A DNA stretch of 64,000 nucleotides from Hygrocybe punicea (taxonomy: Eukaryota > Basidiomycota > Agaricomycetes > Agaricales > Hygrophoraceae): contig OY744468.1 in assembly GCA_963556145.1 (NCBI GenBank), forward strand, positions 3,472,001-3,536,000. The letters are read 5' to 3'. Shown piece by piece: positions 20,511 to 33,087 of the stretch. Every line of letters starts with the position of its first letter. Positions within the stretch are counted from its first letter, which is position 1. The position numbers were made by a program, and so were the translations under genes. Under the pieces are notes generated by a model. That model ran no database searches. It saw only the letters and a program-made list of their open reading frames with translations, and was not told the DNA's origin.

Positions 20511-22579
20511 ATCAAGTGCTTGGTCGCTCTAGCTATTAATGCCTTTGGACTTGTAATATCTAGATTTTCGCCAGTTACTCCACTAACAACAAAGGGACAA
20601 GGCCCATCTTCCACACCATCTTCCACTTCATTGTCAAATGCACTAGTGGCTTCTGGTTCCTTATTTGTGTCTGCTGGTCGATATGCAATCACAACAGGAA
20701 TTCCATGATCTGGATATTGTGCTAGATTTTCATAGGAGATATCTAAATCATAGTAATCCATGTGATTCAATTTCAGCCATTCTAAAGCTGCAGAAACTCG
20801 CCTTCGGCGAACCAATAAAGGCGTTCGCTCCATGTCTTCTGGAGTTGGTCTGGCAGGACTGGTGAAAATAAACGCTAGCACTTCATCAAGTTCTTTAATT
20901 GTTGGAGGCAACCATTGATATATCTTTGGTGTTGGGTTTTGAAACATGATGGCATTTGCTTTCATTTTATGCATCCCAGAGGAGACACGAACAATACATT
21001 TGTTGTGACGAACACGGGCAATCAAAAGTTGTTCAGCAAATGTTAGATTTTGAAGTTGTGCAGGAATTCTTCCCATCCAAAGTCCATTCGCCAAAGCATA
21101 TTTGGGAGTTTGGCCTTTATTCAGACTGAGCACACATGGTTTGCATATCCATTTACATGTGTCATCTAGCACTGGACCTTTGATATCCTCTATTGGATCA
21201 GAACAATGATATCGTTCACATCTTGTGATTCCCATATTGTCTCTAGTTAATATTTTCAGATTAACCTTCGTCTTTGACAATAAAGACATGTTTTTCAATG
21301 CAACCAATTGACCACATACAGCACACCCACTTTCTTGGAAACATTCAGGTGATGTATCTCTGCACCAGTTGCTGATTATGGTTTCCTTCAATTCAATAGA
21401 TGGAGGAGGAGGAGGAAATAATTGCTCATCTGACTTGTCCAATTCTTCTTTCATTTGAGCCTGAGTTTCTTCTTTGCCGCACTCATATGTTTCTGTCATT
21501 TTTTGTCTTCTGTACCACTGTTTACACAGGTCTTTATGTGATTTAATATCATGCACATGAAAAATAGAAACATGAGTATCACAAGCTGAACAATTATGCC
21601 TCATTAATGCCACAGATAGATCTTGTCCATGTAATCTTCGTAATGTCTTTGACAAATATATACCATGTATTGTTGTTATTTCACCAATATCCTTCACTGT
21701 CAAATTTGGCAGAAGTTCATGTAAAGGCATTTTAACACATGCATATGTTTTTCTATCTTCATATAAAGTGTTGGCTGTTTGTTCATCAATATGCCCCACA
21801 TATTCGAATAATATGTCAGAATCATGGTTGATATTATTAGACGGTAGCATAAAAGATTGAAGAAAGCTAAACTTGAATGTTGGTATTCGTTTACCACCAC
21901 CAATGTAGTCATATCTATGAACGAAATTTATATATAAAGATTTGAACAAGTGTCCGAATAAATTCAAATTGAACACAATTATGTTTGAACGGCTATGCCG
22001 TATTATGAAACATAGTGTGGTCCACAGCAACGTTGCATGTGATAGAGAACTAGTAATACAATGAAATAAATATGTTTTGAAATCATGTCGTCTCAATAGC
22101 GATCGCATGAGCAATGCTTTGATCATTTTACAACGACATTGGACAGTGATAGGTTTGAGAAGACAATACAAAGCAAAGAGATATTTAGGAGGTAAGAAAT
22201 ATGTTCTGGCATATTGAATAGAACGTATTCGCATTTTGAAGGCGCTATTTTTAAATGTAGTCCAAACGAATAATGGATCGACTGTCAAGTTATCTTTTGT
22301 TTCTTTTGTTATTCCAATGATCTTTACATATAGTGTTGCATTTATTTGCATCAATATTGTTGCATCGCCCTGATCTGGGGCCAACTCATGTTCTATGAGT
22401 TTTCTTTGAAAAACACCCAATTCTTGGGTCAAGGTCGATATCACAGGACAGGAAATTGGTTCAGGAGAGATATACATAAGTTTATCTTGGCATAGTTGTG
22501 GAAATAATGTTGCATTTGCAAGGAAATATAGATAAGTCAAACATGCAATGCAGACACGGATGATGTTGTGGGGATTCAT
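20511..22579 (-). CDS. N-terminal half of Rep-helicase, third subfamily, truncated by LINE
   Basis: About 690 codons are open from ATG at 22579. It starts with a signal-like hydrophobic segment (VCIACLTYLYFLANATLF), followed by Cys- and Asn-containing sequence (EPISCPVIS), a second hydrophobic block near residues 165-200 after RRHDFKTYL, then YIGGGK, HELLPNLTVKDIG and CSACDTHVSIF. PPPPPSIELKETIISNWC leads into CAVCGQ and a DUF6570-like region (ANGLWMGRIPAQL, ARVRHNKCIVRVSSGMHKM). It lacks the 19-residue repeats of A1; a short charged linker replaces them. The Rep, helicase and protease parts are absent, cut at KHLIEGG by the LINE. Identity with A1 is clearly lower than between A1, A2 and A3, so it is a separate subfamily. 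Confidence 0.8.
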
Positions 22580-23558
22580 GAGGATTTGTGACAGTAAGAG
22601 GAAACACCGCCCATTTAACTAGTCAAGTGGTTCGGATCATGAATAACAATTAACACAATGGGATTGATCATATGACATTATATTATTTGTAAGCTTTTCC
22701 CAAAACACCATAAGGCGTGCCTGAATCTTTAGAAATCTGTGTTTACTTTTTTTATTCCATTCTATGTTCCTGTGACATGCCTTGATACAGGCCAAAAATG
22801 CATCTGTATCATGAATAGCTGCCTTACGATCTTATTAGGGGTCTGGCTGACAAGACATTGATCCAACCAACTGAGACAAAACAGGTATTGAAGTTGAACA
22901 ACCAGGCTGTTTGACAACTGTGCATATTTGACAATTACTTGGTAATTCGTGGAAATTATCATTGCTCTTCATCCTTGTCAGAAATACATTGTCATTTTTA
23001 TGGAGCTGTACGTATCATTCCCACACAAGTATACTGTATTATTCCAGTACCAAATAGTCATAGCTCCCCTTGGAGTGACAGCTATATCTTCCACTACAAG
23101 AGGGGGTTTTGTTACTCTTGTATCATTGTATCCTCATTTAATAGGTCCATAAAGTTCGTGATTCTGGTTTCTTACATATATTCAATTTTAATTTTCGTTA
23201 GCCCGAACCTAAGTCATCTCAGGTTGTCCTTCTCAGGTTGAGTGAGTCAGTAGTTGTACTATGAACTGAACTGAAAGTAATGCATTCACCAGGATATATT
23301 TTAGACAAACAGATTTTCAGTCAACAAGATTGATGCCTTACGTTGTATCTATGCTTACTATCATGCTCAATTCTTATGGTCATACAGTAACACAAGTCAT
23401 TTTTAACAGAGCAAAAAGAAGTACATATATAGACACTGTAGCGATGTATGAGGAGGACATTTGAGGGCACACGTTTCCAGAAATCAACGACTGGGATAAA
23501 GTCTTTTTAGTCAAATATAATGAATACTCCACAAAAAGAAGGACTTACTCCTCCGAAA
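22580..23558. other. No gene supported; AT-rich spacer
   Basis: Only short unsupported frames are present. The first few hundred bases may be leader of the minus-strand transposon ORF. No terminal hairpin or 3' terminus of either Helitron family was found here, so the left limit of the 23.6-26.5 kb gene is not marked by an element end. Confidence 0.5.
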
Positions 23559-26544
23559 TTAAGGCCCGGGATCCAGTTTGGATGTCGACGGCTTGGGAGA
23601 TGAAGGCCTCGTTTGGCTCGGAGGAATCGAGAGTAGGATTTTGGGTGGAACGATGTTGCTCCAATCCACGTCCATCGATGAAGCGCTGGGCTCCGCAGGG
23701 GTCGATGATTGGTGGCGTGACGATGCACGCGTATTGGGACGGAATCCTAGGACGTTAAGAAGATCAGAATTGGAATAGATACAGACATGTGATGTTGAAA
23801 CACATACCCGGAGTCGGTGACTTCTTCGGTGGCTTCACCAGTTTGAGCTTCTCTGCAATAATGCCCGCTTGCTCCAAAGCGACATCTAGCTTCCTCCTCT
23901 TTGTTATCTCGCCGTCCTCGTGATCACTGCTGAGAGACTCTTGTTTTGGTTCGGGAGGTCCATCGTCATTGTGCATGATTGCATCGTGATCGACATCCAA
24001 CAACCCGACCCACTCTGTTCCTACAGCGTCGAACTTCGGGGATTCCAGTGGAACATCAACCGGCTCGGAGGAGATGGGTGGTTTAACTTCCACTGTCAAT
24101 TTTTCAGATTCCAATTTCTTGGATCCGCGCGACGGCCCAATTTTGACAGCGACTGCAATATGTCAGTGCATTAATCATAGCAACGTGAGCAACGTACGCA
24201 TTTGAGCCTTGGACCGCTTCTTCTTTACCGGGGCTAAGTCTTCCTCCATCTTTACGTTGTCTATACATGAATAAATGTGTTGGATTATCGTTTTGATATT
24301 CGGAATTCAATAACTCACCGTCATCGTCGTCCTCGGCTTTGGACTTGATTGTGCGTTCTGTCATGAAGAAGGGTTTTCATGTATGACAATCACAGACAAT
24401 GAAAGTACTTACTGGACTTGGGTTTGGGCTTGGGCTTCTTTTTGTCCTTCTCAGACGAATTGTCTGCGCCACCTGAATATTCAGTACATACACCAATATG
24501 GTAGAAAATTTGTACAAACCAGCGGAAGATGTCTTCTGTTTTTTGACCGATTTTGACTTGGCTTTGCCCTTGCCCTTGCCCTCGGGAACCAGCTCCTCTG
24601 CAAATGTATTATATCATTAGCACAATCACATATGTAATTCTAGATCATACCTTCATCATCGTCCGCCACATCGGCATCGACGAGGACACTATGTCCTTTA
24701 CACCAAGCAATAACCTGACTGATTATTTCGAGCTTTGTGGCGTCCGGAAGCCCACCGAACGACCAATTTGCAGAGGTTCCGCTGTGCCATGCTGGCACAG
24801 ATTCGTCGTATTTCGCCCAATCTACTTGTTTAGTGGGCCAGTGCTGCGCATGGCATGAACGAGTTCTTTTTTTTCCCTCCTCACTTTCATCATAGCAGTC
24901 TCTCACCATAGCAACATAAAAAGTAGAAAAAATAAAACTGCACAGCATGTCTCAACCTCCTCTCCCACTGTCATGTCTTCTTTGCTTCATCATTATACAA
25001 TGTTCTCAGCCAAAAAAGAGAGCAACATGTCAACTGTCAAATACAACTGTCTTCAAACAGTATGATAACAATTGACTTACATTTGCTTAACCCCACTTCT
25101 CCATAATCTTGCTGCACAACAGATGATAACATGAAGACAGCTGTGCTTGAGTGGGCCAATGTTGGCATGAACAAAGTCTTGTTTCTGTCATTGGATTTTT
25201 ATTTGTCTGATTATTACGAACATCAATGAGTGATTTTGCTTGAAATATATAATTAGCATATAATATATACAGCGATATCACATTGAATTATATGTTTTAA
25301 GTAAGAATATCATTATATCATCTGAGTTACACTGATTTCTGCTTATACGGCTAATATTTCTATATATAGTAACAATGGTAACATGTAACTATGACTCCTG
25401 TGATCACCTCAAAATTTAGCATATATGGTGTAAAATTGCCTTATATGGTTAGACTGGTCACATGTGACTGTCACCATTGTGATCAGCAGAAAATTTGGTA
25501 TATAATATCAAAAATTGCCTTATATAGTTAGATTGGTCACATGTCACTGTCACACCTGATCCGAAATGATAATATTAGTCAGCAGTTCAATTTTCAGCTG
25601 ATTCTGATAAGAATTGAGACCAGTATGAATATTTTGAATATAATTGGAAGGTAATTTGTCTTTTTTGCAACAACCCATATTTGGATGCTTATGTAAGCTT
25701 GTCCACACATGGCCCCAACTGTATCTGATTTTCCAGTATCAGAAGTAGAATCATATCTCTTGCCCAAAAAAATTTTGTCTACAGGCGATCAACTTTATCA
25801 ATTAATCAATCAATTAATTAATTAATTACGAATCCTCACTGAACCAGGTCTGATAAAGAACGAGTCTTTTAATAAATTAAAAGAACTCGTAATGATGCCA
25901 GACGTCATAATCCATTTGTCTGCCAATGCGTATATATACTCACCAAGGTCCTCTGGCATGGTCTCGGTGCTAACAGCGCCATGTTGAATTAATGCCGATG
26001 GAGAATGCTTGCCGACATAAAACTCTTTGAGGAGCCAATCGTTGAAGATTGTGCTTCGCCAGTCACGGGTAACCTCGTTGGCCCGTTTTGCGACCAAAAC
26101 CTCTGCCCAAATTTCGTCCATGACGGTGTCGGTATACTTGAGGTAATCCCGAAGTAAATCAGTCCCTTCCTTATCGTTTTTGACGTAGTCCGGCGAGTAG
26201 TTGGGTGCCTTGTTGTATGCGATGGCTGCTGTCGCGTAGATGTACATATCCATTTGATAAATCAAGCGACGGAGCGGTTCCTCGTATCGTTCGGGGATTT
26301 TGTGCCATAACTCACCTCGGGCGGTGGCATCGTGGGGGTGTGTCTTCAGTACATAGAGATTACGAGAAAATACGGGAATGGTGCCGGATTCCTTGTTGGG
26401 TGCCGGAATCTTGGGCGGGACCATGTACTGGATTTGGAAGATGCGATGTAGCTCCTGCAGCTTTTTGGGCGGCGCATCAGGCCAGTACTTGAAGGCGGTG
26501 GGATTGACAGCGGGAGTCGAGGTTTTGACGACTGGCAAGGACAT
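23559..26544 (-). pseudogene. Intron-rich nuclear-type hypothetical protein, split by N7
   Basis: Exon 1 starts MSLPVVKTSTPAVNP (ATG at 26542-26544) and reads to TSGI at 25893. Removing N7 restores GIIDWAKYDES in frame. At least six introns of about 50-65 nt with GT-AG ends follow, giving exons for EELVPEGKGKGKAKSK, DKKKPKPKPKSK, KRTIKSKAEDDDD, DLAPVKKKRSKAQ, ESEKLTVEVKPP and the tail SSMDVDWSNIVPP to a stop at 23559. Lys-rich clusters look like nuclear localisation signals; acidic patches alternate with them. I do not recognise a catalytic domain. An upstream in-frame Met at 26622 exists, but MSLPVV is the more natural start. The gene is broken by the transposon unless that is spliced out. 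Confidence 0.7.
24825..25892 (-). mobile_element. Non-autonomous Helitron-like element N7 (1,068 bp)
   Basis: Both ends are complete, and removal restores the host exon exactly at A|T. It contains the iteron triplet (first copy degenerate), and a fossil 3' terminus at about 25145-25180 reading CTTGAGTGGGCCAATG on the plus strand. It has no ORF of its own. Read-through from the host gene enters it and soon stops. Confidence 0.95.
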
Positions 26545-26935
26545 GGTAGATGAAATAAAAGTTTTTTGGTCGACGTGTGAGGCGATTTGAGAGCAAAAGA
26601 AAAGGGCGGATTTATTACTCAACGCTCCAGACTATGAATACAGATGTCACGACCACGTGACCAGATCAATCGCCACATGTTCGACCTCATGTTCGGCTTC
26701 TTTGCATGCATAAACAACAGATCTATTTATTTATGTTTTTGATGTGGCTCGAGCTTAGAAGTTGTCCAAAGCTAGTAATTGCACGCAGAAAACCGACATG
26801 TGCAGCGTATGGAATATTTTTCAGTTGGTAAGGTGATAAATCGAGTTAATTCGTTCAATGAATATTCACGGACTGGTCCGTTGACGGAAAAGCACAACAA
26901 GTCTGACTTGTTGGATGGATGTAGAAGGACTAGAT

Positions 26936-27640
26936 ATACTACAACAAACATGTTGTTTGGTGTGTTCGGTCACCGGACATGTTTGGTGGATGTCAATGTA
27001 CGACTAGATATACTACACCGAACACATCGAACATGTTCGGTGTGTTCGGTGGAGATGTTCGGTGGATGTCAACCAACGGTTGTGACTAGATATACCACAC
27101 CGAACACATCGAACATGTTCGGTGTGTTCGGTGGAGATGTTCGGTCAACGTTGGTGAACCAATATTACTAGATATACTACACCGAACACATCGAACATGT
27201 TCGGTGTGTTCGGTGGAGATGTTCGGTGGATGTCAACCAACGGTTGTGACCGGATATACCACACCGAACACATCGAACATGTTCGGTGTGTTCGGTGGAC
27301 ATGTTCGGTCAACGTTGGTGAACCAATATTACCAGATATATGACGCCGAACAAATCAAACATGTTCGATGTGTTCGGTGTGGTATATCTAGTAATATTGG
27401 TTCACCAACGTTGACCGAACATCTCCACCGAACACACCGAACATGTTCGGTGTGTTCGGTGTGGTATATCCGGTCACAACCGTTGGTTGACATCCACCGA
27501 ACATCTCCACCGAACACACCGAACATGTTCGATGTGTTCAGTGTAGTATATCTCCTCATAATGGTTGGTTGACATCCACCGAACATCTCCACCGAACACA
27601 CCGAACACGTCCGATCTGTTCGGTGGATATTGCTCTTTCA
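26936..27640. repeat. Large palindromic array of ACCGAACA motifs
   Basis: Blocks of about 80 bp built from CACCGAACACATCGAACATG and its complement repeat in forward order up to about 27340, then in inverted order to 27630. The dyad lies near 27361: GAACCAATATT at 27320 mirrors AATATTGGTTC at 27393. Spacers alternate between a CAACCAACGGTTG type and a CAACGTTGGTG type on both arms. Transcripts would fold into a long hairpin. Frames across it are artefacts of the repeats. No TSD or terminal motif was identified. Confidence 0.9.
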
Positions 27641-27878
27641 AGACATTTAAATGATTCCATTGCTGATCAACGTGTTTGGCACGTGTTCGTTGTTTTATCA
27701 TTGCCACTCTTGTCAGGTGACATAATTCCGACGTCTTATAATTAGAAGGTTTGTGGAATCGTCACCACCCGCTATCAACCACCCTGAAAGTAATCAATCA
27801 TTAAGGTATTGATGTATTAATGATATCTGTGTCTGTTCCTCATACCACCCATCCGAAATCCTGCCTAGGTCCACAAAC

Positions 27879-29701
27879 ATGCCATATAAGAAGGAACTTG
27901 GTTATGAACTTTGCATGCACATCTGCCCTGGTCGAAAATGCGACTCTCCAAAAACGAAATGTCTTTTGTGGAAGAAGGAAGGCAACTCCTGCCAAAGACA
28001 TGTCGGATCCGCACACCAACATCCCAAATGCGTTTCATCTGGAATTTGTCCGCAGTCGGTATGTCTTGGTCGCAACATACGTGAAAATTCGCAGGGTGTC
28101 CGCAATGCGACGGCCGCAGAACTCGATCTCCTTCCACGCAAAAGGCTATCATCCGACTCTGAGATGGAAACATCATCTGACTGTGAAACGGAACCGCCAA
28201 CCACCGTAAGCAACAATGAACGCCGTATAACCACATTAAGCAACAATGACGGCCGTGTTTTCAAAATCCTTTTTATCCTTGACCCAACAACTCGTATCGC
28301 GAGCAAAGCCACAGCCATTAACGATCTTGCATTCGTCACCACGACCATATCCGACATCAAACTCGATACCATTGCCCATCTTGATGGTTACGTCCATATC
28401 ATCAAGTCATACAAGAGTCGCTATTCAGCATGTATTCAAGAATGGGTAATGTCTATTGTTTAATTTGTGGATTGTTGATACTGAAACGTATTTCACAACA
28501 AACAGGTTTATATCGGAATGCGACTACATCATGAGGATGGAGCCCGGCGCTTCAATGTCAAATATATATTTTGGCCCGAGTTCCTTCATGCAATACTTCG
28601 CCATCAAGACAAAGGCGATACGTGGCAAAAGTTCGCATCGGCAGATTGTGTATTTGGTGGTGTGGATATGGGAATGTCATACATGTAAGATTGACATCGC
28701 TTTAATTAATTCTGCTCCATTTTCGCTGCATTATACTGATGTCTTGACAGCGGTAACCAATACGGATTGACACTGGAAAATGTGTCGATTTTCATGACTG
28801 GCATGGACGAACTCTGTCGAACGGCACACATCTGGCCACCTCCGAAGCAGATGAACACGGTCCATTCAAAATGGATACAAAATCAAAACTTGCTTCATGT
28901 CGCTTTGAATGTAACGCATACGATACGCCCTCAAGCAAAATTATTAAATGATGGCGACCAATTCCCACCAAATATTGTCTTGAAACGGACACACAGCGAC
29001 ACCGGTCATCATGTCCTATTACCTGGCGACGCCAAGCGAAATTGGGAATACATGCGCAATAACTGTGAGGTTCCAGGTTCACGTTGGTTTGGGCAAACGT
29101 ACATCGAACCACTGAGTAAGATGGGCGAATGGCGTGTGTTTCTAGTTGGTGGAAAGGTCGTGTATACAGTGCACACCCTGTACAACAAGGAAAGCAAGTC
29201 CTGGAAGTGGGATATCGTCTCAAGTTTCTATACCTTGGATGAGTTAAGGTGAGTGCCCTTCATTTTCACTTGTCATATCATATGCATGATTGTCTTAACT
29301 TTGTCAGAATATTTCAAATGCAGGGGACTCTATTGAAGATGGTGGCGTGCAATCCGGACAGGGGCGCCATTTCTATTCGAGAGCAAGGCAGAAACGAGTT
29401 CTTCGACTTTGTCCAAAAGACCTACGAAGGGCTTTATGCGATAGAGTCCAATATGGTTGGTGGAAAACCATCGATGAGTGTTTTTTGCCGTATGGACATA
29501 TCACTCATTGTGGATTCCAAAACGGATACTGTGTCCTATTTCGTGAACGAGGTGGAACGTTATCACACATGCAGCCTCTGGTCGAACATGAAGTCAGGTC
29601 CGAAATCCGTTCGAGCACCCATTGGCTCATTAGCAGACACTTTTGCAGGGGTTTTCTATAAATGGTTGATTGACATCAAAGGTCCATACTCATATTTGTA
29701 A
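27879..29701 (+). CDS. ATP-grasp-like hypothetical protein, four exons
   Basis: The start is MPYKKELGYELCMHICPG with a Cys-rich N-terminus (residues 10-60). Exon 1 ends at 28445. Introns run about 28446-28505, 28684-28750 and 29250-29311 (all GT-AG), joining VYIGMRLHHEDGARRFN, YGLTLENVSIFMTGMDEL and, after DELR, IFQMQGTLLKMVACNPDRG. The C-terminal half has features of an ATP-grasp fold: KRTHSDTGHHVLLPG, FGQTYIEPL, EWRVFLVGGKVVYTVHT, and the metal-site-like pair RMDISLI and YFVNEVE. These resemble carboxylate-amine ligases, but the substrate is unknown and the call is tentative. It ends DIKGPYSYL, convergent with the next gene. Confidence 0.65.
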
Positions 29702-30310
29702 TATTATCTGTACAGTCAATGGATCGGTTCACGTTTATTTCACAAAACAGACATAAGATACAAATATAAATGATGCTAAGTGGAGCAATCATTTCGGCAC
29801 TCCCAAGACCATGACCCATTGCACATTGAGTGAAATGCTCTTCATCATGTCATCTACACGCTTGAATGTATTGATGGTGTGTCCAACAACGACACAGGAT
29901 CCTGCAGGGATATTGTGCGGGAAGATGGGTAGTTGCGGTATTTTATAAATGGCTTGTAGACATTACAAATGTATACTCATATTTTTGAACTTCACTTGTA
30001 CATTAGTCAACTTTAAATGTCACAAATCGGATCTCATGTCTGAGAGGCACGAAACGCCTTGATTTCAATGGTAGGTACATTACAAATTCAAGGCAACATA
30101 AAGAGAATTGGCAATAGGCCACGCTGCATGGCACACTAGTTTCATGACGAGAAAGACGACAAGTTAATGAGAGACGCCCAATACCATCACCCACTGCACA
30201 TTTAGGGAAATACTCTTCAACAAATCATCAGAGCGTTTGAAGGTATTGATCGTGTGGCCGACCACAACGCACGATTCTGCAGGAACATCGCCTGGAAAGT
30301 GGGGGAGTTT
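29650..30310. repeat. Tandem duplication spanning two convergent 3' ends
   Basis: The last codons of the plus-strand gene (YKWLIDIKGPYSY, near 29655) recur as YKWLVDITNVYSY near 29940. The last exon of the minus-strand gene (CVVVGHTINTFKRSDD, 30170-30310) recurs as CVVVGHTINTFKRVDD near 29796-29937. The unit is about 0.3 kb. The inner copies are orphan gene tails. Confidence 0.8.
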
Positions 30311-32184
30311 CTGAAGTATTTTGAGGGTGTCGGTAAAGTCCGTTTTAACTTTCCGGGCATCATAGATTGGGACTATGAATACAGGCATCAAAAACGAAAC
30401 CAAGGACATTGTGTGAGAGAGAATAAAACTAACCAATGTCATGGAATGACAGCGCAGTCTTTTGGTAAGATGGAGCGGGACGTCGAGTAAAAGGACTAGA
30501 CTGCACGAATTTCGAAGAGGAAGCTTCTATTGAATATGAGTAAGGATTGATAACAGAGCATTGAATGTATACTCACTGCTAGGAGATGCATCCATCCCAC
30601 TTGCCGCTGTCGTCGAGAAGGACAGAAAGTCCTTATATAGTTGTGCACGAAATTCCGCCTCACCAGTGACCATTCCAATGGCGCCAACATACCGCTCCCA
30701 TTCTCCTGAGAGTAAAGCCCCTTGGATGACTTTGATCGGTTTCATGTTCCCACCAACTTTTGGCTCATCAAGGAAGCATGAATCGACTAGAATGACAGAA
30801 GTGAAGATCGTTGGGATGGCACCAGCAACGGAGTGGAAGAAACTACGCCCAAATGCTCCAGTAGAGATATTGGCGGGATCGTCACGAGAAAGATTCAAGT
30901 ACTTGCCAGATCGAACAAAGGTCACTGCGGAGAACAGCAAACTGTTATGCGATGTGAATTGTCTTTAACCATAAAGTCCTAGCTGACAGCTTACTTTTGG
31001 TTGACCTTGCGAATGTTGCTGATAACATCGCTGTACTGAGGATTGCCATTCCCTATAGCACTAGACCAAGATACCATGGCCGCTGCCCTATTCAATATTA
31101 AGCATTGCTTAAGAAGATAAAACCGAATAGTTACTTAATGTTGACACAGTCCTTATATGTATCGACCAACTGAGGGTCTCTTGTACCAATGTCGGACTCA
31201 TCCGTGTTTGGAGAGCGTATGCTAAAGCAAGGACATCAATTAAAAAAATAATAGACAGATGTAATGTACCTGGTGATTTGGTTTTGTGCATATGTCACAG
31301 CTCCATCATCGCTACTGGAAACATTGTCGTCACTGATATCATGAAGACGGGTAGTCTTTGTGACTTTGGAGGAAATCGCCTTCATGGTTTTGATGGATGT
31401 ATCAGAGTTGCTGATCATTTATTAATATATGAAGGACAAGAATCATATGAAGTATCATACCGAAGACCATTATCTGCATTTGATTTCTTAGCACCGAATT
31501 CGAGTTTTGCGATAGGCCTACGACATGTCTAACATATGACCAATTATTCAATTTCCAACTCACATGAATGTTTCGTCACTGTCGTCATCCTCATCATGTA
31601 ATTGATGCTGGTTTGACTTTGTCTTCTTCGATGGAGAAGAGAATTTACTATGTAAAGCGATTAAAGAATACACAAATATAAAAGACATTATTTAGAGCTA
31701 CTGACCTGTCTTCGTCTTCCTCTGAAGCATGCCGCCTTTTACCGCTGAATATAAAGAATATTAGTTTGCATGAACAGTATAAATTGAACTTGCAAACCTT
31801 GCTCTATTGGTGGTCTTCCTGGACCGCCTATATTACTGAAGTAAATCACTAGTATCTGAAAATACAATTCATGAGACACACCTCATAGACGAGACGGGTT
31901 TGGCAATGCTAGCGACGCTATGAACACTAATAACGTCTTCGTCTTCGGAGTTGGCAATACTACTGGTGGCTTAGTCATGGTGGATGAATCAGAATATTGG
32001 AATAAACACGTACACTTCATCCTCGACAAGCTTGGTGGTGGTGACCTTCTTACCCTTCCTAGAAACAACAGTATGACCTTTATTCAGAATGAGCAGCAAT
32101 ACATGAAAATAAATATACATACGAAACGGCGCTTGATCGAGCTTTGGACTGAGTCTTCACATTCACAGACTTCTTAGGGGCCAT
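30164..32184 (-). CDS. Multi-exon hypothetical protein, basic and acidic N-terminus
   Basis: The start is MAPKKSVNVKTQSKARSS at 32184. A run of short exons follows (for example KGKKVTTTKLVEDE, GKRRHASEEDED, PSKKTKSNQHQLHDEDDDSD), then exons with SIRSPNTDESDIGTRDPQLV, MVSWSSAIGNGNPQYSDV, AVTFVRSGKYLNLSRDDPA and the last exon with DARKVKTDFTD to WVMVLGVSH and a stop at 30164. Charged, low-complexity N-terminal parts suggest a nuclear protein; the C-terminal half is globular with no domain I recognise. A decayed paralogue lies at 40.8-42.0 kb, and part of its own tail is duplicated to the left. It is divergent from the gene at 33.1 kb. Exact exon limits need transcript data. Confidence 0.6.
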
Positions 32185-33087
32185 TGCAAAGATAAGAGCT
32201 TTAGGGCGAGGAATGAATCTGTGCGAGATATCGTAGATGAATGAAGGGTCGGATGTGGACGATACCATTGCGCTCTCATCGCTATTTAAGTACACAGAGA
32301 CAGATCGAATACAATAAAGAACTCGTTTATGGAGATCACACCGGCAGGTATGAAAACTACATCTGTTGATGGTTTGAAGGAGAACTATTCGGATCATAGC
32401 GCCATAAAAATGAAAAGAATCAGGGACATTCCCCATGATGTAGAACCCATGATTGACCAGCTGTTACGCTCAGCATCATCCAACAACATGGATATGGATT
32501 ACTGGTATGGAGAATAATCAAACACTAAGTCTAATTAGGATTTTGGAATGTAGAACAGCTGTCACCACATGGAACTGATCATAAGATCATAACACAGCCA
32601 AATCGGAAATAGAAGTTTATGTGACATATTTACTCATTTCCAAACAAATACAAACATCGGATCAACTATACTGACAGTTGCATCGGAAACAAATCATTCT
32701 GAATGGATAGGGGTTTCCTTTTAATGCTGTACAATAAGGAGGTCAAGCATTACGATAGCTGTCGATGTATATCCTGTCCTATAAAATAGAGAAAAACAAT
32801 AAGAATCTATTGAGAAGATCTGCAACACAAGAATGCAAACACCATACAGACATCACAAGTTCATGGAGGATGAACATGATGCACTGCCATAATCTCGATA
32901 ACGATCGAAAACGATTCATGATAAAACAGTCGAAAATTGCGTTTGAATTATAAATCCCACTTCCACTTTGCAAATGGACACCTATTACGATTTCAAAAGC
33001 GCATGTCAGTCCATATACCACTGAAGGCATTCATACATTCAACTCTACTTTACAGCTGAACATTTAAGTAATCTCATATCGACACGG

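Noticed and set aside
27100..27125. GAACATGTTC as a p53-type half site
   Set aside because: It fits the RRRCWWGYYY pattern only because it is the palindromic core of the repeat; fungi have no p53.
27000..27710. Frames of the MCSVEMFGGCQPT type on both strands
   Set aside because: They are translations of the palindromic array and recur on both strands with the repeat period.
32329..32517. Small plus-strand frame MEITPAGMKTTSVDG
   Set aside because: There is no supporting homology, splice context or downstream exon; it lies in the spacer between divergent genes.
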